Position numbers and translations under genes: made by a program | The notes under the pieces: model-generated | Databases searched by the model: none | The model's input: only the letters and a program-made list of their open reading frames with translations | Told to the model about the DNA's origin: nothing | Shown here: in pieces, positions 1 through 8,105 of the stretch | Layout of the letters: each line of letters begins with the position of its first letter | Position numbering within the stretch: position 1 is the first letter of the stretch | IMG/VR virus record: IMGVR_UViG_3300024520_000388 | Location: 1 to 28,278 of that record | From: a virus | Reading direction: 5' to 3' (one strand) | DNA length: 28,278 nt

Positions 1-1
1 G

Positions 2-151
2 AGGAAACCTGACAGCAGTGGAAACGCAAGAGTCAAAGCAGCAAAACAAAAAGTGAAGGCTACTAGAGCGAAAATGTCAGCGGCACTAAAAGTTATGAAG
101 GGTCCAAAGAAATACAAATCAGGCGGGGCCGTTAAAAAGAAGAAGAAATAA
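2..151 (+). CDS. C-terminal end of a basic phage protein (partial)
   Basis: The frame is open from the left edge to a TAA, giving the last 49 residues of a protein whose start lies outside the window. The piece is strongly basic: about a third of its residues are Lys or Arg, and it ends in five lysines. A Ser-Gly-Gly-Ala-Val motif sits just before the lysine tail and resembles the Gly-Gly motif near the end of the next gene. An AGGAG overlapping the stop serves the next gene, so the two are probably co-transcribed. I do not recognise a family. The charge would fit a DNA-contacting or capsid-associated structural protein, but that is inference. Confidence 0.6.
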   Translation, partial: RKPDSSGNARVKAAKQKVKATRAKMSAALKVMKGPKKYKSGGAVKKKKK

Positions 152-163
152 GGAGTAAGGTGA

Positions 164-580
164 GTGGCTAAAGATTCAAATAAATTCTATGGTGCAGATC
201 ACCAAGCGTTGATGGCTGCCGATAAAAAAAAGAAGCAAGCTAAAAAGCCTAAGAAAAAAATAAAAGTTTCTCCTGGTAAACCTTATTATTCCAGTAAATC
301 TTTGAGGGACGGTTTTGAGCAAACTTTACCTGCAGCACTATCCAGCGAACAATCTAAAAAAAGAAGTCCTCTAGGTAAAAATTCTCCTCGTGCTGCCCTA
401 CTGGAGGCAGTTCAAGACATACAGGATTTGTTTAGAGGTGATGAAGGTAAAGTAGGCTCTCGAATGGCTAAAGAAGTAGCCAAACAAGAAGTAGTTAGGA
501 AGAGTAAAGGCGGAATGGTAAAACCACGAGGAGTTGGACAAGCCTCTGGTGGTTGGGGCAAAGCAATGAGGAGTCGATGA
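164..580 (+). CDS. Lys-rich structural-operon protein, unknown function
   Basis: 138 residues. The start is GTG, chosen because AGGAG lies at 151-155, eight bases upstream. The first 50 residues are lysine-rich, with runs such as DKKKKQAKKPKKK. A middle segment (about 77-92) looks helical. The C-terminus has a Gly-rich signature, KGGMVKPRGVGQASGGWGKA, ending in MRSR. This Gly-Gly signature recurs in looser form in several other virion-operon proteins of the window. The stop codon overlaps the start of the next gene. There is no catalytic motif, signal peptide or membrane segment. A minor structural or DNA-binding role is plausible from position and charge only. Confidence 0.7.
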   Translation: MAKDSNKFYGADHQALMAADKKKKQAKKPKKKIKVSPGKPYYSSKSLRDGFEQTLPAALSSEQSKKRSPLGKNSPRAALLEAVQDIQDLFRGDEGKVGSRMAKEVAKQEVVRKSKGGMVKPRGVGQASGGWGKAMRSR

Positions 581-738
581 TGAAACAAGGATATAAAACT
601 AAACCAGGGAAAATGACTGAAAAGCCTGGAGCGAAACCCAGTAACACAGGGCCTGTAAATGTTCCTGGCGGTGGTGTCTACGGTAAAAAGACTGCTGAGG
701 TAGGCCGACCCAAGGGACGCATACCTTATTATTGTTAG
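580..738 (+). CDS. Small basic Pro/Gly-rich protein, unknown
   Basis: 52 residues. The frame is open upstream to an ATG at 553, but GAGGAG at 568-573 favours the ATGs at 577 or 580. I chose 580: its spacing is six bases and it shares an A with the TGA of the preceding gene. The protein is basic, rich in Lys, Pro and Gly, has a GGG at about residue 30 and ends in Tyr-Tyr-Cys. No family is recognised. It sits between a Lys-rich protein and the first adaptor-like gene, so it is probably a small structural or assembly protein. Its compact, low-complexity composition makes it likely to be missed by gene finders. Confidence 0.55.
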   Translation: MKQGYKTKPGKMTEKPGAKPSNTGPVNVPGGGVYGKKTAEVGRPKGRIPYYC

Positions 739-747
739 GAGCAACTA

Positions 748-1434
748 ATGCCTACGACTTCAGGAACTACAGCTTTCTTTCCTCCTGTAGATGAAATCAT
801 TGAGGAAGCTTATGACATGCTTGGTGGGGAACCCCAACTAGGGCATGATCCTATAAGTGCGCGCCGAAGTCTAAATTTACTTTTCATTGATATGCAAAAT
901 AGGGGCGTTCCTCTCTTTGCCCAAGAACAAAAAACTTTATCTTTAGTTGCCGAACAAGAGAGCTATACTCTGGATGCTGACACTGTAGACATACTTGAAG
1001 TGGCTCTAAGGAGAACAAGCAATTCAGTAAATACTGACACTCAATTACAGCGCGTCAGCATGGAAGAGTATCTAATAATTCCTAATAAGTCTAACCAAGG
1101 TAGAACAGCGCAAGTTGCCTTGGACCGACAAAAAATTCCAGTTCTTTATGTTTGGCCTGCGCCTGAAGCAGCTACCACTGATAAAATACTTTATTGGAGG
1201 GTAAGACGCTTGGAAGATATTACAGCTAGTTTTCAAAATGTTGATTGGGTGTATCGTTATCTGCCTGCCATTATTTGTGGTCTAGCGTACTATTTAGCAT
1301 ACAAAAGATTTGGCATTGAGCCAGGAAAACTTAACTATCTCAAGGCTTCTTACGAAGAAAAAATGCAGCTTGCCTTAGAGTCCGATAGGGAGCGTGTAAA
1401 TATGCGGGTTGTTCCACGCTTAAAGGTTCTATAA
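748..1434 (+). CDS. Head-to-tail adaptor protein (gp4-like)
   Basis: 228 residues, with AGGAG just upstream. The opening (PVDEIIEEAYDMLGG, then a helix containing ARRSLNLLFIDMQNRG) and a middle beta region (EQESYTLDADTVDILEVALRR) have the layout of the podovirus adaptor family, such as P22 gp4-type tail accessory proteins. In that family a helical bundle binds the portal and a small beta domain faces the tail. The C-terminal half (about 170-215) is helical, with a Tyr-rich patch. The protein would form the ring that joins the portal to the nozzle and retains packaged DNA. The family call rests on pattern memory and gene order. A second adaptor-like protein lies at 2944-3606. Confidence 0.7.
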   Translation: MPTTSGTTAFFPPVDEIIEEAYDMLGGEPQLGHDPISARRSLNLLFIDMQNRGVPLFAQEQKTLSLVAEQESYTLDADTVDILEVALRRTSNSVNTDTQLQRVSMEEYLIIPNKSNQGRTAQVALDRQKIPVLYVWPAPEAATTDKILYWRVRRLEDITASFQNVDWVYRYLPAIICGLAYYLAYKRFGIEPGKLNYLKASYEEKMQLALESDRERVNMRVVPRLKVL

Positions 1435-1438
1435 AACA

Positions 1439-1705
1439 ATGGCAGCAGGAAAATATTCATGGTTTATTTCAGACCGCTCAAGTTTTCGTTTTAAATATAG
1501 GGATCAAATAAGAGAGCCTGGAACGGGGTATCGAGTTGGTCCTGGAGAATCGGACGGCGTTTACAACTTGGTGACAAGTCCACTTAACCAAGCTCCAGAT
1601 ACCAAGGACAATCCAGCTTTGCAAAACCCAAGACCTGATGTAGTATTAGCAACAACGGGAGATAGCTCTTGGACTCCCTCAATGACCACCAACACAAACA
1701 ATTAA
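1439..1705 (+). CDS. Small virion-operon protein, unknown
   Basis: 88 residues, beginning four bases after the preceding stop. The Shine-Dalgarno is weak, so translation probably depends on coupling. The N-terminal part is aromatic and charged (KYSWFISDRSSFRFKYRDQ). The C-terminal half is a polar Pro/Asn/Thr-rich tail without predicted structure. There is no membrane segment or catalytic motif. Its place between adaptor-like and beta-rich structural genes suggests a minor virion component. I do not recognise the family. Confidence 0.65.
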   Translation: MAAGKYSWFISDRSSFRFKYRDQIREPGTGYRVGPGESDGVYNLVTSPLNQAPDTKDNPALQNPRPDVVLATTGDSSWTPSMTTNTNN

Positions 1706-1716
1706 GGTAGGAGAAA

Positions 1717-2226
1717 ATGAAGCAAAGAACTAAAGTAGGTAGCCATTGGGATTGGACCTGCTATGACAAACAAGGTGTTCTAAAGTGGAAAGAGGAATAC
1801 GATAATCTTGTTGTCAATCAGGGTCTAAATGATCTTTTGCAGAAATATTTCAATGGTTCAAGTTATACGGCAGCATGGAAAGTGGCTCTCAAAGCTACTG
1901 GCACAGTTTCTGCAGGTGACACTCAAGCAACTCATGGCTTTACGGAAATTACTGCCTACAGCACAGTGGGTGGAGCAACTTCGGCTGCAATAAGGCCAAC
2001 GGCTATTTTAGCTTCAGCTTCTTCACAGTCAGTTGTAACTTCTACTGCTGCAGTATTCTCCATAATTGCTTCAGCGTCTGTGGCAGGTGGCTTCTTGACT
2101 ACGGGTACAACGGTAGCTGGAAATCTGGGTGTTCTATATGGAGCAGGAGATTTTACGGCCATTAGAACTGTAATTAACGGAGATGTTATTAATGTGAGTC
2201 TTACGCTTACTGCCTCTGCAAGCTAA
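1717..2226 (+). CDS. Beta-rich phage structural protein
   Basis: 169 residues, with a good AGGAGA upstream. The N-terminus contains the pattern NLVVNQGLNDLLQKYF, which I associate with a widespread unnamed phage structural family. The rest is Ser/Thr/Ala-rich with alternating hydrophobic residues typical of beta strands (TAAVFSIIASASVAGGF, then DVINVSLTLTAS at the end). There is no signal peptide. The neighbouring gene is also beta-rich and repetitive. A tail or capsid-surface component is the likeliest role. Family membership is from memory of the pattern and is moderately secure; the exact location in the virion is unknown. Confidence 0.65.
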   Translation: MKQRTKVGSHWDWTCYDKQGVLKWKEEYDNLVVNQGLNDLLQKYFNGSSYTAAWKVALKATGTVSAGDTQATHGFTEITAYSTVGGATSAAIRPTAILASASSQSVVTSTAAVFSIIASASVAGGFLTTGTTVAGNLGVLYGAGDFTAIRTVINGDVINVSLTLTASAS

Positions 2227-2232
2227 TGACCC

Positions 2233-2922
2233 ATGCCATCTTACACTGGATTTGGATCAGGACCATATAACACACTTCTATACGATAGATCGTGGGTTAC
2301 TGCATTTGTAACCTTAGGTGTTTCGATTGCTGACAACTATTCGGCTGACGTTTATATAACAGATACCTTAACTTTTGGTGCTGCGGTTGAAGCTGTTAAA
2401 CTTGCGGACGGTTACATTTATGCTGATTTAACTTTAGGTTTTCAGACAAATATTCCTGCTGTATCTGTCGGTGGTAATTACGGTGTTGATTTAACTATTG
2501 GTGGTGTTCTATTAGAGGATACATTTACAGGAAGTCCCACTTATAATCCAAGTTTAACTTTCGGTGTTTCGTTAGCTGATGAACCGACAACTAAACATGA
2601 AGTTCATGACACAGTTACTTTAGGAGTTAGTGTAGCTGACACTCCATTAGCAGCAGCTACATTAAATGCTTCATTAAGTTTAGGAACAGGTTTCGTTTAT
2701 AATAATACTGCTTCATTTGTGCTAAATAATACTTTAACATTTGCAACACAAATAACAGCAGAAGTAAGTAGTACAGGACGTTATATAGATCAATGGTCTT
2801 CTGTAACAGCAGCGGCGGCAGAGACTTGGACAACAGTAGCGGCAGGAGCGGCAGAAACATGGGTTTCAGTAGGGGGAGCAACACCTGAAACATGGACTAC
2901 TGTATCGCTTGGGTTTGACTAA
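2233..2922 (+). CDS. Repetitive beta-rich virion protein with C-terminal W repeats
   Basis: 229 residues. Two kinds of repeat are visible. Residues 20-170 carry spaced copies of a strand motif of the type [LV]T[LF]G followed by Val/Ser/Ala/Asp (VTLGVSIAD, LTFGVSLAD, VTLGVSVAD), suggesting a stack of similar beta hairpins. Residues about 186-225 hold a tandem 11-residue unit beginning with Trp and ending Glu-Thr (WTTVAAGAAET, WVSVGGATPET). The protein ends in GFD. Such proteins in phage tail operons are usually fibrous or surface-exposed. No enzyme motif is present. It lies seven bases after the previous stop. Confidence 0.65.
   Translation: MPSYTGFGSGPYNTLLYDRSWVTAFVTLGVSIADNYSADVYITDTLTFGAAVEAVKLADGYIYADLTLGFQTNIPAVSVGGNYGVDLTIGGVLLEDTFTGSPTYNPSLTFGVSLADEPTTKHEVHDTVTLGVSVADTPLAAATLNASLSLGTGFVYNNTASFVLNNTLTFATQITAEVSSTGRYIDQWSSVTAAAAETWTTVAAGAAETWVSVGGATPETWTTVSLGFD
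2790..2913 (+). repeat. Tandem 11-codon W...ET repeats
   Basis: Within the preceding CDS, four Trp codons recur at intervals of 12, 11 and 11 residues. Each is followed by Ser/Thr-x-Val and a small-residue linker, ending in Glu-Thr before the next Trp. At DNA level the units resemble each other around the Glu-Thr-Trp codons but have diverged, so selection for the peptide pattern is more likely than recent duplication. Similar short Trp repeats occur at the ends of other phage tail-region proteins that I remember; their function is unknown to me. Confidence 0.6.
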
Positions 2923-2943
2923 GGAGGGTGGTAATATCTAACT

Positions 2944-3606
2944 ATGGCTATAACTTATACAACATTGCAAGATCAAATCAAAGATACTGCTGAAGACGAT
3001 TCAGAGGAATTTTCTGACGCCATCCCCAGTTTTATTGACAGGGCTGAAACTCGCTTATCCAGAGAGCTAGATCATCCTGAGATGGCAGGCCATTTCCAGA
3101 CTACGCTAGCCTACGGTGATCCCTTTGTAACCAAGCCAGACAATATGTTGGCACCCTTGAATTTTTATGTCACTGATGCTGGAAGCCGTATAAAGCTTTT
3201 ATTTAGAACCGAAGAATATATTGCAGACTATTGGCCTACAAGGACTTCTGTGGGTGTACCTAAATATTATTCTAATTATGGGGGAGATCGTTGGATCGTT
3301 GCTCCCAGCCCCAGCAGTACAAATGCAGCAGAAGTAGCCATAGTAATACAGCCAGCAACGCTTTCAGCAGGCAACCAAACTAATTTCTTTACAGACAAAT
3401 GCTTTGATGCTCTCTTCTTCGCTTGTATGATTGAAGCCTATATGTATCTAAAGAATTATTCTGTTCTTGAGGTTTGGAATTTTAGGTATGGACAAGCCAT
3501 GCAAGCCCTGCAAAATGAGGGTAGACGCACGAGGCGTGATGATGAAGAGATGCCAGCAAGCAAAGCAGGTCAAAATACCCTTACAGGTTTAGGAGGAGGA
3601 GTATGA
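2944..3606 (+). CDS. Second adaptor-like structural protein
   Basis: 220 residues. The N-terminal helix pair (TLQDQIKDTAEDDSEEF, then IPSFIDRAETRLSRELDHPE) followed by a beta section (PDNMLAPLNFYV to YYSNYGGDRWIVAPSPS) matches the phage adaptor family that includes the SU10-type adaptor. The C-terminal helices contain FFACMIEAYMYLKNY and an Arg-rich stretch. It would bind the portal or extend the connector. AAGGAGGG lies at 2921-2928, an unusually long 15 bases from this ATG. An in-frame TAA at 2932 excludes an upstream start, so initiation may be inefficient or use a closer site. With the gene at 748-1434 there are two adaptor-like genes in one operon. Confidence 0.7.
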   Translation: MAITYTTLQDQIKDTAEDDSEEFSDAIPSFIDRAETRLSRELDHPEMAGHFQTTLAYGDPFVTKPDNMLAPLNFYVTDAGSRIKLLFRTEEYIADYWPTRTSVGVPKYYSNYGGDRWIVAPSPSSTNAAEVAIVIQPATLSAGNQTNFFTDKCFDALFFACMIEAYMYLKNYSVLEVWNFRYGQAMQALQNEGRRTRRDDEEMPASKAGQNTLTGLGGGV

Positions 3607-4400
3607 ACAACTTACAATCAATACCCAGGACACACCAGGGAGAACACTTAGCCTATATTTCTCCACAAGAAGCGCAAATGTTAAGGCAACAAGGCGGTGG
3701 TATGGCTCCAGATGGTGGTCAACTCCAAGGCCCAGGCGGCATCCCAAGTTTCCAGGTCGGCGGCGGCGGGGCTGATATCGCACAGCGAGCGGCAGGTGAC
3801 ATGGCATTTTTTCAGCAGATGTTGCCTGAATATACGTCAGTCCAACACCTTAATCAATCTAAAGGCGGCAGTTACGCACAAGCTGGCCAGCCAGGATTTC
3901 GAGGGGCAATTATGGCGGAAAGAATGCGTATGGACAAAGAGGCTCGAACCCCAGAGCCAGAACCTGTGGAGCGAGACCTTAGTGAGGATATTGCAGAGCG
4001 TCAAAAAGATTTAGATGACACTCTTACAAGGGGGGCAGAACGCCAAACTGCTATGTATGCCAACTTAGGTTATGGTGCGCCACCTTCTCAATACGGTCAA
4101 CTTTCCACAGGGGAACAACTTTTTCCTCAGAATGCATCTCCTCAAGGTGTGCCAGCATACGCCAATCTTTTGGGTAATCCTGCAATTGCACAGGCTTTAC
4201 AACAAAGTGGGCTTCAAGCTGTGTCAGCGACTCAAGCTCCTCAATCTCTTCAAAATCAAGTGAATACTCGCGCACAAGAAATAAGAACTGCTGCACAAGG
4301 AGGGCTTATTAAGCGTTATGATCTTGGGGGCTTGGTAAATACCATGCTTCTTCAAGCATCGAGAAGCCGAGACAGCATTCCAAGTAATGCGGTAAGCTAA
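3603..4400 (+). CDS. Gln/Gly-rich virion-operon protein
   Basis: 265 residues, with a strong GGAGGAGG upstream and a four-base overlap with the adaptor gene. The N-terminus has IPRTHQGEHLAYISPQEAQMLRQQGGG, then Gly-rich linkers. A charged helical region spans about residues 100-145 (MAERMRMDKEAR, DLSEDIAERQKDLDD). A LGYGAPPSQYG segment at about 155-165 is almost repeated in the protein at 8530-9570. Near the end, QGGLIKRYDLGGLV carries the Gly-Gly motif that recurs across the operon. No known domain is recognised. It lies between the adaptor-like gene and the tail fibre gene, so a tail-assembly or internal virion role is plausible. Confidence 0.65.
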   Translation: MNNLQSIPRTHQGEHLAYISPQEAQMLRQQGGGMAPDGGQLQGPGGIPSFQVGGGGADIAQRAAGDMAFFQQMLPEYTSVQHLNQSKGGSYAQAGQPGFRGAIMAERMRMDKEARTPEPEPVERDLSEDIAERQKDLDDTLTRGAERQTAMYANLGYGAPPSQYGQLSTGEQLFPQNASPQGVPAYANLLGNPAIAQALQQSGLQAVSATQAPQSLQNQVNTRAQEIRTAAQGGLIKRYDLGGLVNTMLLQASRSRDSIPSNAVS

Positions 4401-5908
4401 TGAGTTCGACATACACCAGCATATTACGCCTAGAAAAACAAGGGTCAGGGGAAAACGCCTCTACCTGGGGTGAAAAACTAAATGATTCAGTAATTGATTT
4501 AGTAGATTCGGCTGTTGGCGCGGTAACCTCAATTGATCTTTCAGGAGTCGGCACAGCTTTCACGGTATCTACAGCCGATGGTGCTGCTGATCAAGCCCGA
4601 AGTGCAGTACTATATTTTCATGGTTCTGTTTCAACTGCTGTCAGTATTACAGTTCCAGCGGTAGATAAAACTTACATCTTTAGTAATCGAACTGCAGGAG
4701 GTCACGATCTTAAGCTCAAACCTGCTGGCGGTAACGAAGGTACAATACCTGCAGGGCAAACCACACTCATTTATACTGATGGAACCACGGTAAAAAATCT
4801 ATTTACAAGCATTACTGGCATGAGTCAGGTGGGTGCAAGTCTGGGTTCTTTTACTTCTGTTGCGGCTGACCTTATTAAGGCTGATGTTGTTGGAGTGTCA
4901 GTAAGTCTTAGTGCCACCAATATCAGGGGCGTTACAGGATCATTTACTACAAAGGTGTCTGCTGCTGCTCTAGAAATATCGGGGGTAACCAGCTTAGGCG
5001 CTTTACGAGGAACTACAGCAACCTTTAGTGGTGCCGTTTCTGTATCAACTATAGCAGGTGATGGCTCTGCTTTGACTGGCTTATCCACTTTACCAGTAAA
5101 TTATTTAAGTGGTATGAATTTATCAAATGGATCAGATAGTGATCACGATATAAATATTACCTCAGGGGGCGCTAGAAATTCTACAGACGCAAGTAGCCTG
5201 ACACTGAGTTCAACTTTTGTTAAACAAATAGATGCGACATGGGCAAATGGTTCGGCTGCTGGTGGTCTAGCTAGCGGAGTAAGCCTGTCTGCAAATACTT
5301 GGTATCATGTACATACTATAGCAGTTACAGCAGGAACTGACGTTGGTTTCGATACTTCCCCTGTTGCCGCTAACCTCATAGCTAATAATGACGCCTCTGC
5401 CTATCGTCGGATCGGCGCTGTTTACACAGATAGCAGTAGCAACATAAGGGGCTTTAAACAGAAGGGCGATAAATTTTTATATGATCAGCCTATCTTATCC
5501 TACACCTCTATAAATATTGGCGCTGGTTCACGAACCACACTTACTCTAAATTCACCCGTATCGGTATCAACAGAAGTAATCTTTAACCACATAAACTTTG
5601 GTTTATTTACTGAAGCCTTATATGCCTACAGACCTTTGTCGATGACTGATGTTTCTGTTGTAGATAACGGGACTGCAACTGCACCTACCTCTGCTGCTAT
5701 GGGAACCCTGGCTAACTATGGCGCTGGTTATGTTGAATATGGTGATAACGCAAGAATAAGGGATTTCACATGGGAAGGAGTCTGCGAAACAAATCTTAGT
5801 AGTCAAATTGGAATTCGCACCCAAGTTGCTGGGGGATCAGCAGACGGCGCACCAGAGAATGCTTTCCAAACTACAGGCTGGTATGACAGCAGAGGCAAGG
5901 ATGGCTGA
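4400..5908 (+). CDS. Tail fibre protein
   Basis: 502 residues, starting in a TAATG overlap. The N-terminus (YTSILRLEKQGSGENASTWGEKLN) is a segment I know from many phage tail fibres and probably anchors the protein to the tail. Residues about 140-225 are Ser/Val/Thr-rich, of the type that forms triple beta structures, with the fibre-like phrase IAGDGSALTGLS. The C-terminal 270 residues begin at YLSGMNLSNGSDSDHDINI, contain ANTWYHVHTIAV and form a conserved distal domain that probably contacts the host receptor. No intramolecular chaperone or enzymatic motif is visible. The next gene overlaps by one base. Fibre assignment is secure; receptor specificity cannot be read. Confidence 0.85.
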   Translation: MSSTYTSILRLEKQGSGENASTWGEKLNDSVIDLVDSAVGAVTSIDLSGVGTAFTVSTADGAADQARSAVLYFHGSVSTAVSITVPAVDKTYIFSNRTAGGHDLKLKPAGGNEGTIPAGQTTLIYTDGTTVKNLFTSITGMSQVGASLGSFTSVAADLIKADVVGVSVSLSATNIRGVTGSFTTKVSAAALEISGVTSLGALRGTTATFSGAVSVSTIAGDGSALTGLSTLPVNYLSGMNLSNGSDSDHDINITSGGARNSTDASSLTLSSTFVKQIDATWANGSAAGGLASGVSLSANTWYHVHTIAVTAGTDVGFDTSPVAANLIANNDASAYRRIGAVYTDSSSNIRGFKQKGDKFLYDQPILSYTSINIGAGSRTTLTLNSPVSVSTEVIFNHINFGLFTEALYAYRPLSMTDVSVVDNGTATAPTSAAMGTLANYGAGYVEYGDNARIRDFTWEGVCETNLSSQIGIRTQVAGGSADGAPENAFQTTGWYDSRGKDG

Positions 5909-7830
5909 TGTCTACCGACAGTATTACACAAAGGATAAGCTTTAACCCTACAATCAGCAGAGAAGCTACTCAGTATTCTGAGGAAGGCAACTGGTTCGAT
6001 GGTGACAAGATACGATTTCGCAAGGGCAAAGCGCAAAATATTAGGGGTTACCAAAAGAAACTAACTTCTACTTTTGCGGGAAAAGGCCGCGATATAATTA
6101 CCTTCCGAGGTCTTGAAGGTAAAAGATATATTTCGTGGGGAACCGAAAGTCTTTTACATCTTTACTATGGTGGCGAAGTATTTGATATTACACCCGTATC
6201 AGCCTCTGTATCTCTGGCAGCAGGCAATGTAACCACCTCAACAGGCAGCTTCTATGTCCATGTATCTAATACGGGACATGGTAGAGTTGTTGGCGACTAT
6301 ATGGCTTTTGTCAGTAGTAGCATCATGGCTGGTGTTACCTTGCAAGGAAATACCTACAGAATTACAAGCGCAGGTACCAATACTTTTGAGGTGAGCGCCC
6401 AGCGGAGTGCCTCTGCAAATCACGCCAATACAGGAACCAGCTTTGTCTACTACAACATAGCTAGTGGAACAAGCATTGGCACAGCAGGGTTTGGCTATGG
6501 TGCCAGCACCTTCAATACCGCAAGAGCCTCAGTCACAGTTGGTGGGGTAGTAACTCTAGGTGGTTGGAACGCTCCTGCAGCACAATCTGATATCGAAATT
6601 GGTATACGTCAATGGTCTTTAGATGTTTTTGGTGAAAATCTTTTGGCTACTCCCAGAGGTGGACGCATCTACCAGTGGGTAGAAGACAACGGACCTCAGA
6701 AAAGAGCAGTAGAAGTATCTACCACCACCACTGCTGGAGTAAGCACAGGTGTTCCTCTCCAAAATAACTTTGTCTTGGTTTCCCCTAGAGATCGTCATGT
6801 GATCACCTTGGGTTGCACAGACTTGACAGGAACCTTTGATCCTATGGTTCTTAGGTTTTCTGACCAAGCCAACATTGATGAATGGACTCCTTCGGTATCA
6901 ACTACAGCAGATCAAATTCGCCTTGGTGACGGCAGTAAACTTATAGGCGGCGTAAAAACTCGTGATGCAGTCATGGTTTTTTCAGACACAGCGGCATATG
7001 CGATGCAATTTGTCGGTCCTCCCTTCACCTTTAATGTAGATTTAGTTGGTTCTAATTGTGGTCTCGTAGCTCCCCACGCCGCAACAGCCGATAACGATCT
7101 GGTGTTTTGGATGGGCATAGACAACTTCTATATGTTTGACGGCTCAGTAAAAATACTTCCTTGTTCTGTTCGTAACTATGTATTTTCAGATATAAACTTC
7201 GATGAGTTGGATAAGGTTTATGCTGCAGTAAATCAAGAGTTTCAAGAAATTGTGTGGCTTTACCCTACCGCTGATTCTTCAGAATGTAACCGCTATGTTT
7301 TGTTTGGCCGTGGAGATGGAACCCCCAATGAGCCACCTTACTGGGCATTTGGTTCAGGAATATTTTCTACTTGGGCAGACAGAAACATATTTGAATCTAT
7401 TCATGTTACAGGAACTTCGGTCTCCTTGGGTGATCAATTCCTCATAGAGAATGAGCCTAAGGGAGTCTACACGGCAGATACTCAAAAAATGCACTCCTTC
7501 ATAGAGAGCACCTATTTTGATATTCCCTTTGGTCCCGCAGGCCCTAACAACCCTGAAGGCGATTTCATCATTTATATGGATCGTATTATTCCTGATTTTG
7601 ATTTTGACGGGACCAATGCACAAACCAGCATACGGCTTACAACCAAGAGATTTCCTCAAAGTGAAGCCTCTGTATCTAAAGGCCCCTACACTATAAGAGC
7701 TTCCACAGAAAAGATATCTTTGCGAGTTAGGGGAAGACAGGCTAAAATAAGAGTTGATGCAAGTATTGCGGGAACAAGCTGGAGATTAGCTGACTTTAGA
7801 GTAGATGTTCAAGCGGATGGTAAGCGATGA
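5908..7830 (+). CDS. Tail nozzle / DNA stabilisation protein (gp10/gp12-like)
   Basis: 640 residues, translationally coupled to the fibre gene through TGATG. The opening (REATQYSEEGNWFDGDKIRFRKGKAQNIRGYQ) and the repeated beta blades (LGDGSKLIGGVKTRDAVMVFSDTAAYAM, GIDNFYMFDGSVKILP) are typical of the phage stabilisation family, which includes P22 gp10 and T7-type nozzle proteins. These form a beta-propeller nozzle under the adaptor. An inserted Ser/Thr-rich domain at about residues 90-215 is probably the exposed part. The C-terminus (about 585-640) is a further beta domain. Size and position directly after the tail fibre agree with a nozzle protein that keeps packaged DNA inside until ejection. 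Confidence 0.8.
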   Translation: MSTDSITQRISFNPTISREATQYSEEGNWFDGDKIRFRKGKAQNIRGYQKKLTSTFAGKGRDIITFRGLEGKRYISWGTESLLHLYYGGEVFDITPVSASVSLAAGNVTTSTGSFYVHVSNTGHGRVVGDYMAFVSSSIMAGVTLQGNTYRITSAGTNTFEVSAQRSASANHANTGTSFVYYNIASGTSIGTAGFGYGASTFNTARASVTVGGVVTLGGWNAPAAQSDIEIGIRQWSLDVFGENLLATPRGGRIYQWVEDNGPQKRAVEVSTTTTAGVSTGVPLQNNFVLVSPRDRHVITLGCTDLTGTFDPMVLRFSDQANIDEWTPSVSTTADQIRLGDGSKLIGGVKTRDAVMVFSDTAAYAMQFVGPPFTFNVDLVGSNCGLVAPHAATADNDLVFWMGIDNFYMFDGSVKILPCSVRNYVFSDINFDELDKVYAAVNQEFQEIVWLYPTADSSECNRYVLFGRGDGTPNEPPYWAFGSGIFSTWADRNIFESIHVTGTSVSLGDQFLIENEPKGVYTADTQKMHSFIESTYFDIPFGPAGPNNPEGDFIIYMDRIIPDFDFDGTNAQTSIRLTTKRFPQSEASVSKGPYTIRASTEKISLRVRGRQAKIRVDASIAGTSWRLADFRVDVQADGKR

Positions 7831-8105
7831 TTTTTCCTCGTTTAACCTCAACTTCGGAAAGCAATATCTTTAGATGGGCAGCGCAGCTAGTCAATGTGCT
7901 GGAAAGAAATCGTGATGAAATATTTTCCAGCTTTACTAGGCAGGACGCAGGGGGAACCGTAAGACTTAATGGACGAATACAAGTTAATCAGGATGCTACA
8001 AACCCCGATGTCACTACGGATGATAGAGTAGGTGAAATAAGATATAATGCGGCAACAAGTAAGTTTCAAGGCTTCAATGGTTCTGGTTGGCAGGACTTTC
8101 ACTGA
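7827..8105 (+). CDS. Small tail protein with fibre-tip motif
   Basis: 92 residues, beginning in an ATGA overlap with the nozzle gene. The N-terminal half is helical (SNIFRWAAQLVNVLERNRDEIF). The C-terminal half is beta-like and ends GEIRYNAATSKFQGFNGSGWQDF, a motif I know from the distal or trimerising part of many phage tail fibres and collar proteins. It could be a short fibre subunit, a fibre connector or a needle-like plug beneath the nozzle. No enzymatic motif is present. Coupling to the nozzle gene supports a tail-tip role. Confidence 0.65.
   Translation: MIFPRLTSTSESNIFRWAAQLVNVLERNRDEIFSSFTRQDAGGTVRLNGRIQVNQDATNPDVTTDDRVGEIRYNAATSKFQGFNGSGWQDFH

Noticed and set aside
412-744. Minus-strand open frame of 110 codons
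   Set aside because: It lies opposite three small plus-strand genes with good ribosome sites and packed spacing, and its product has no recognisable feature.
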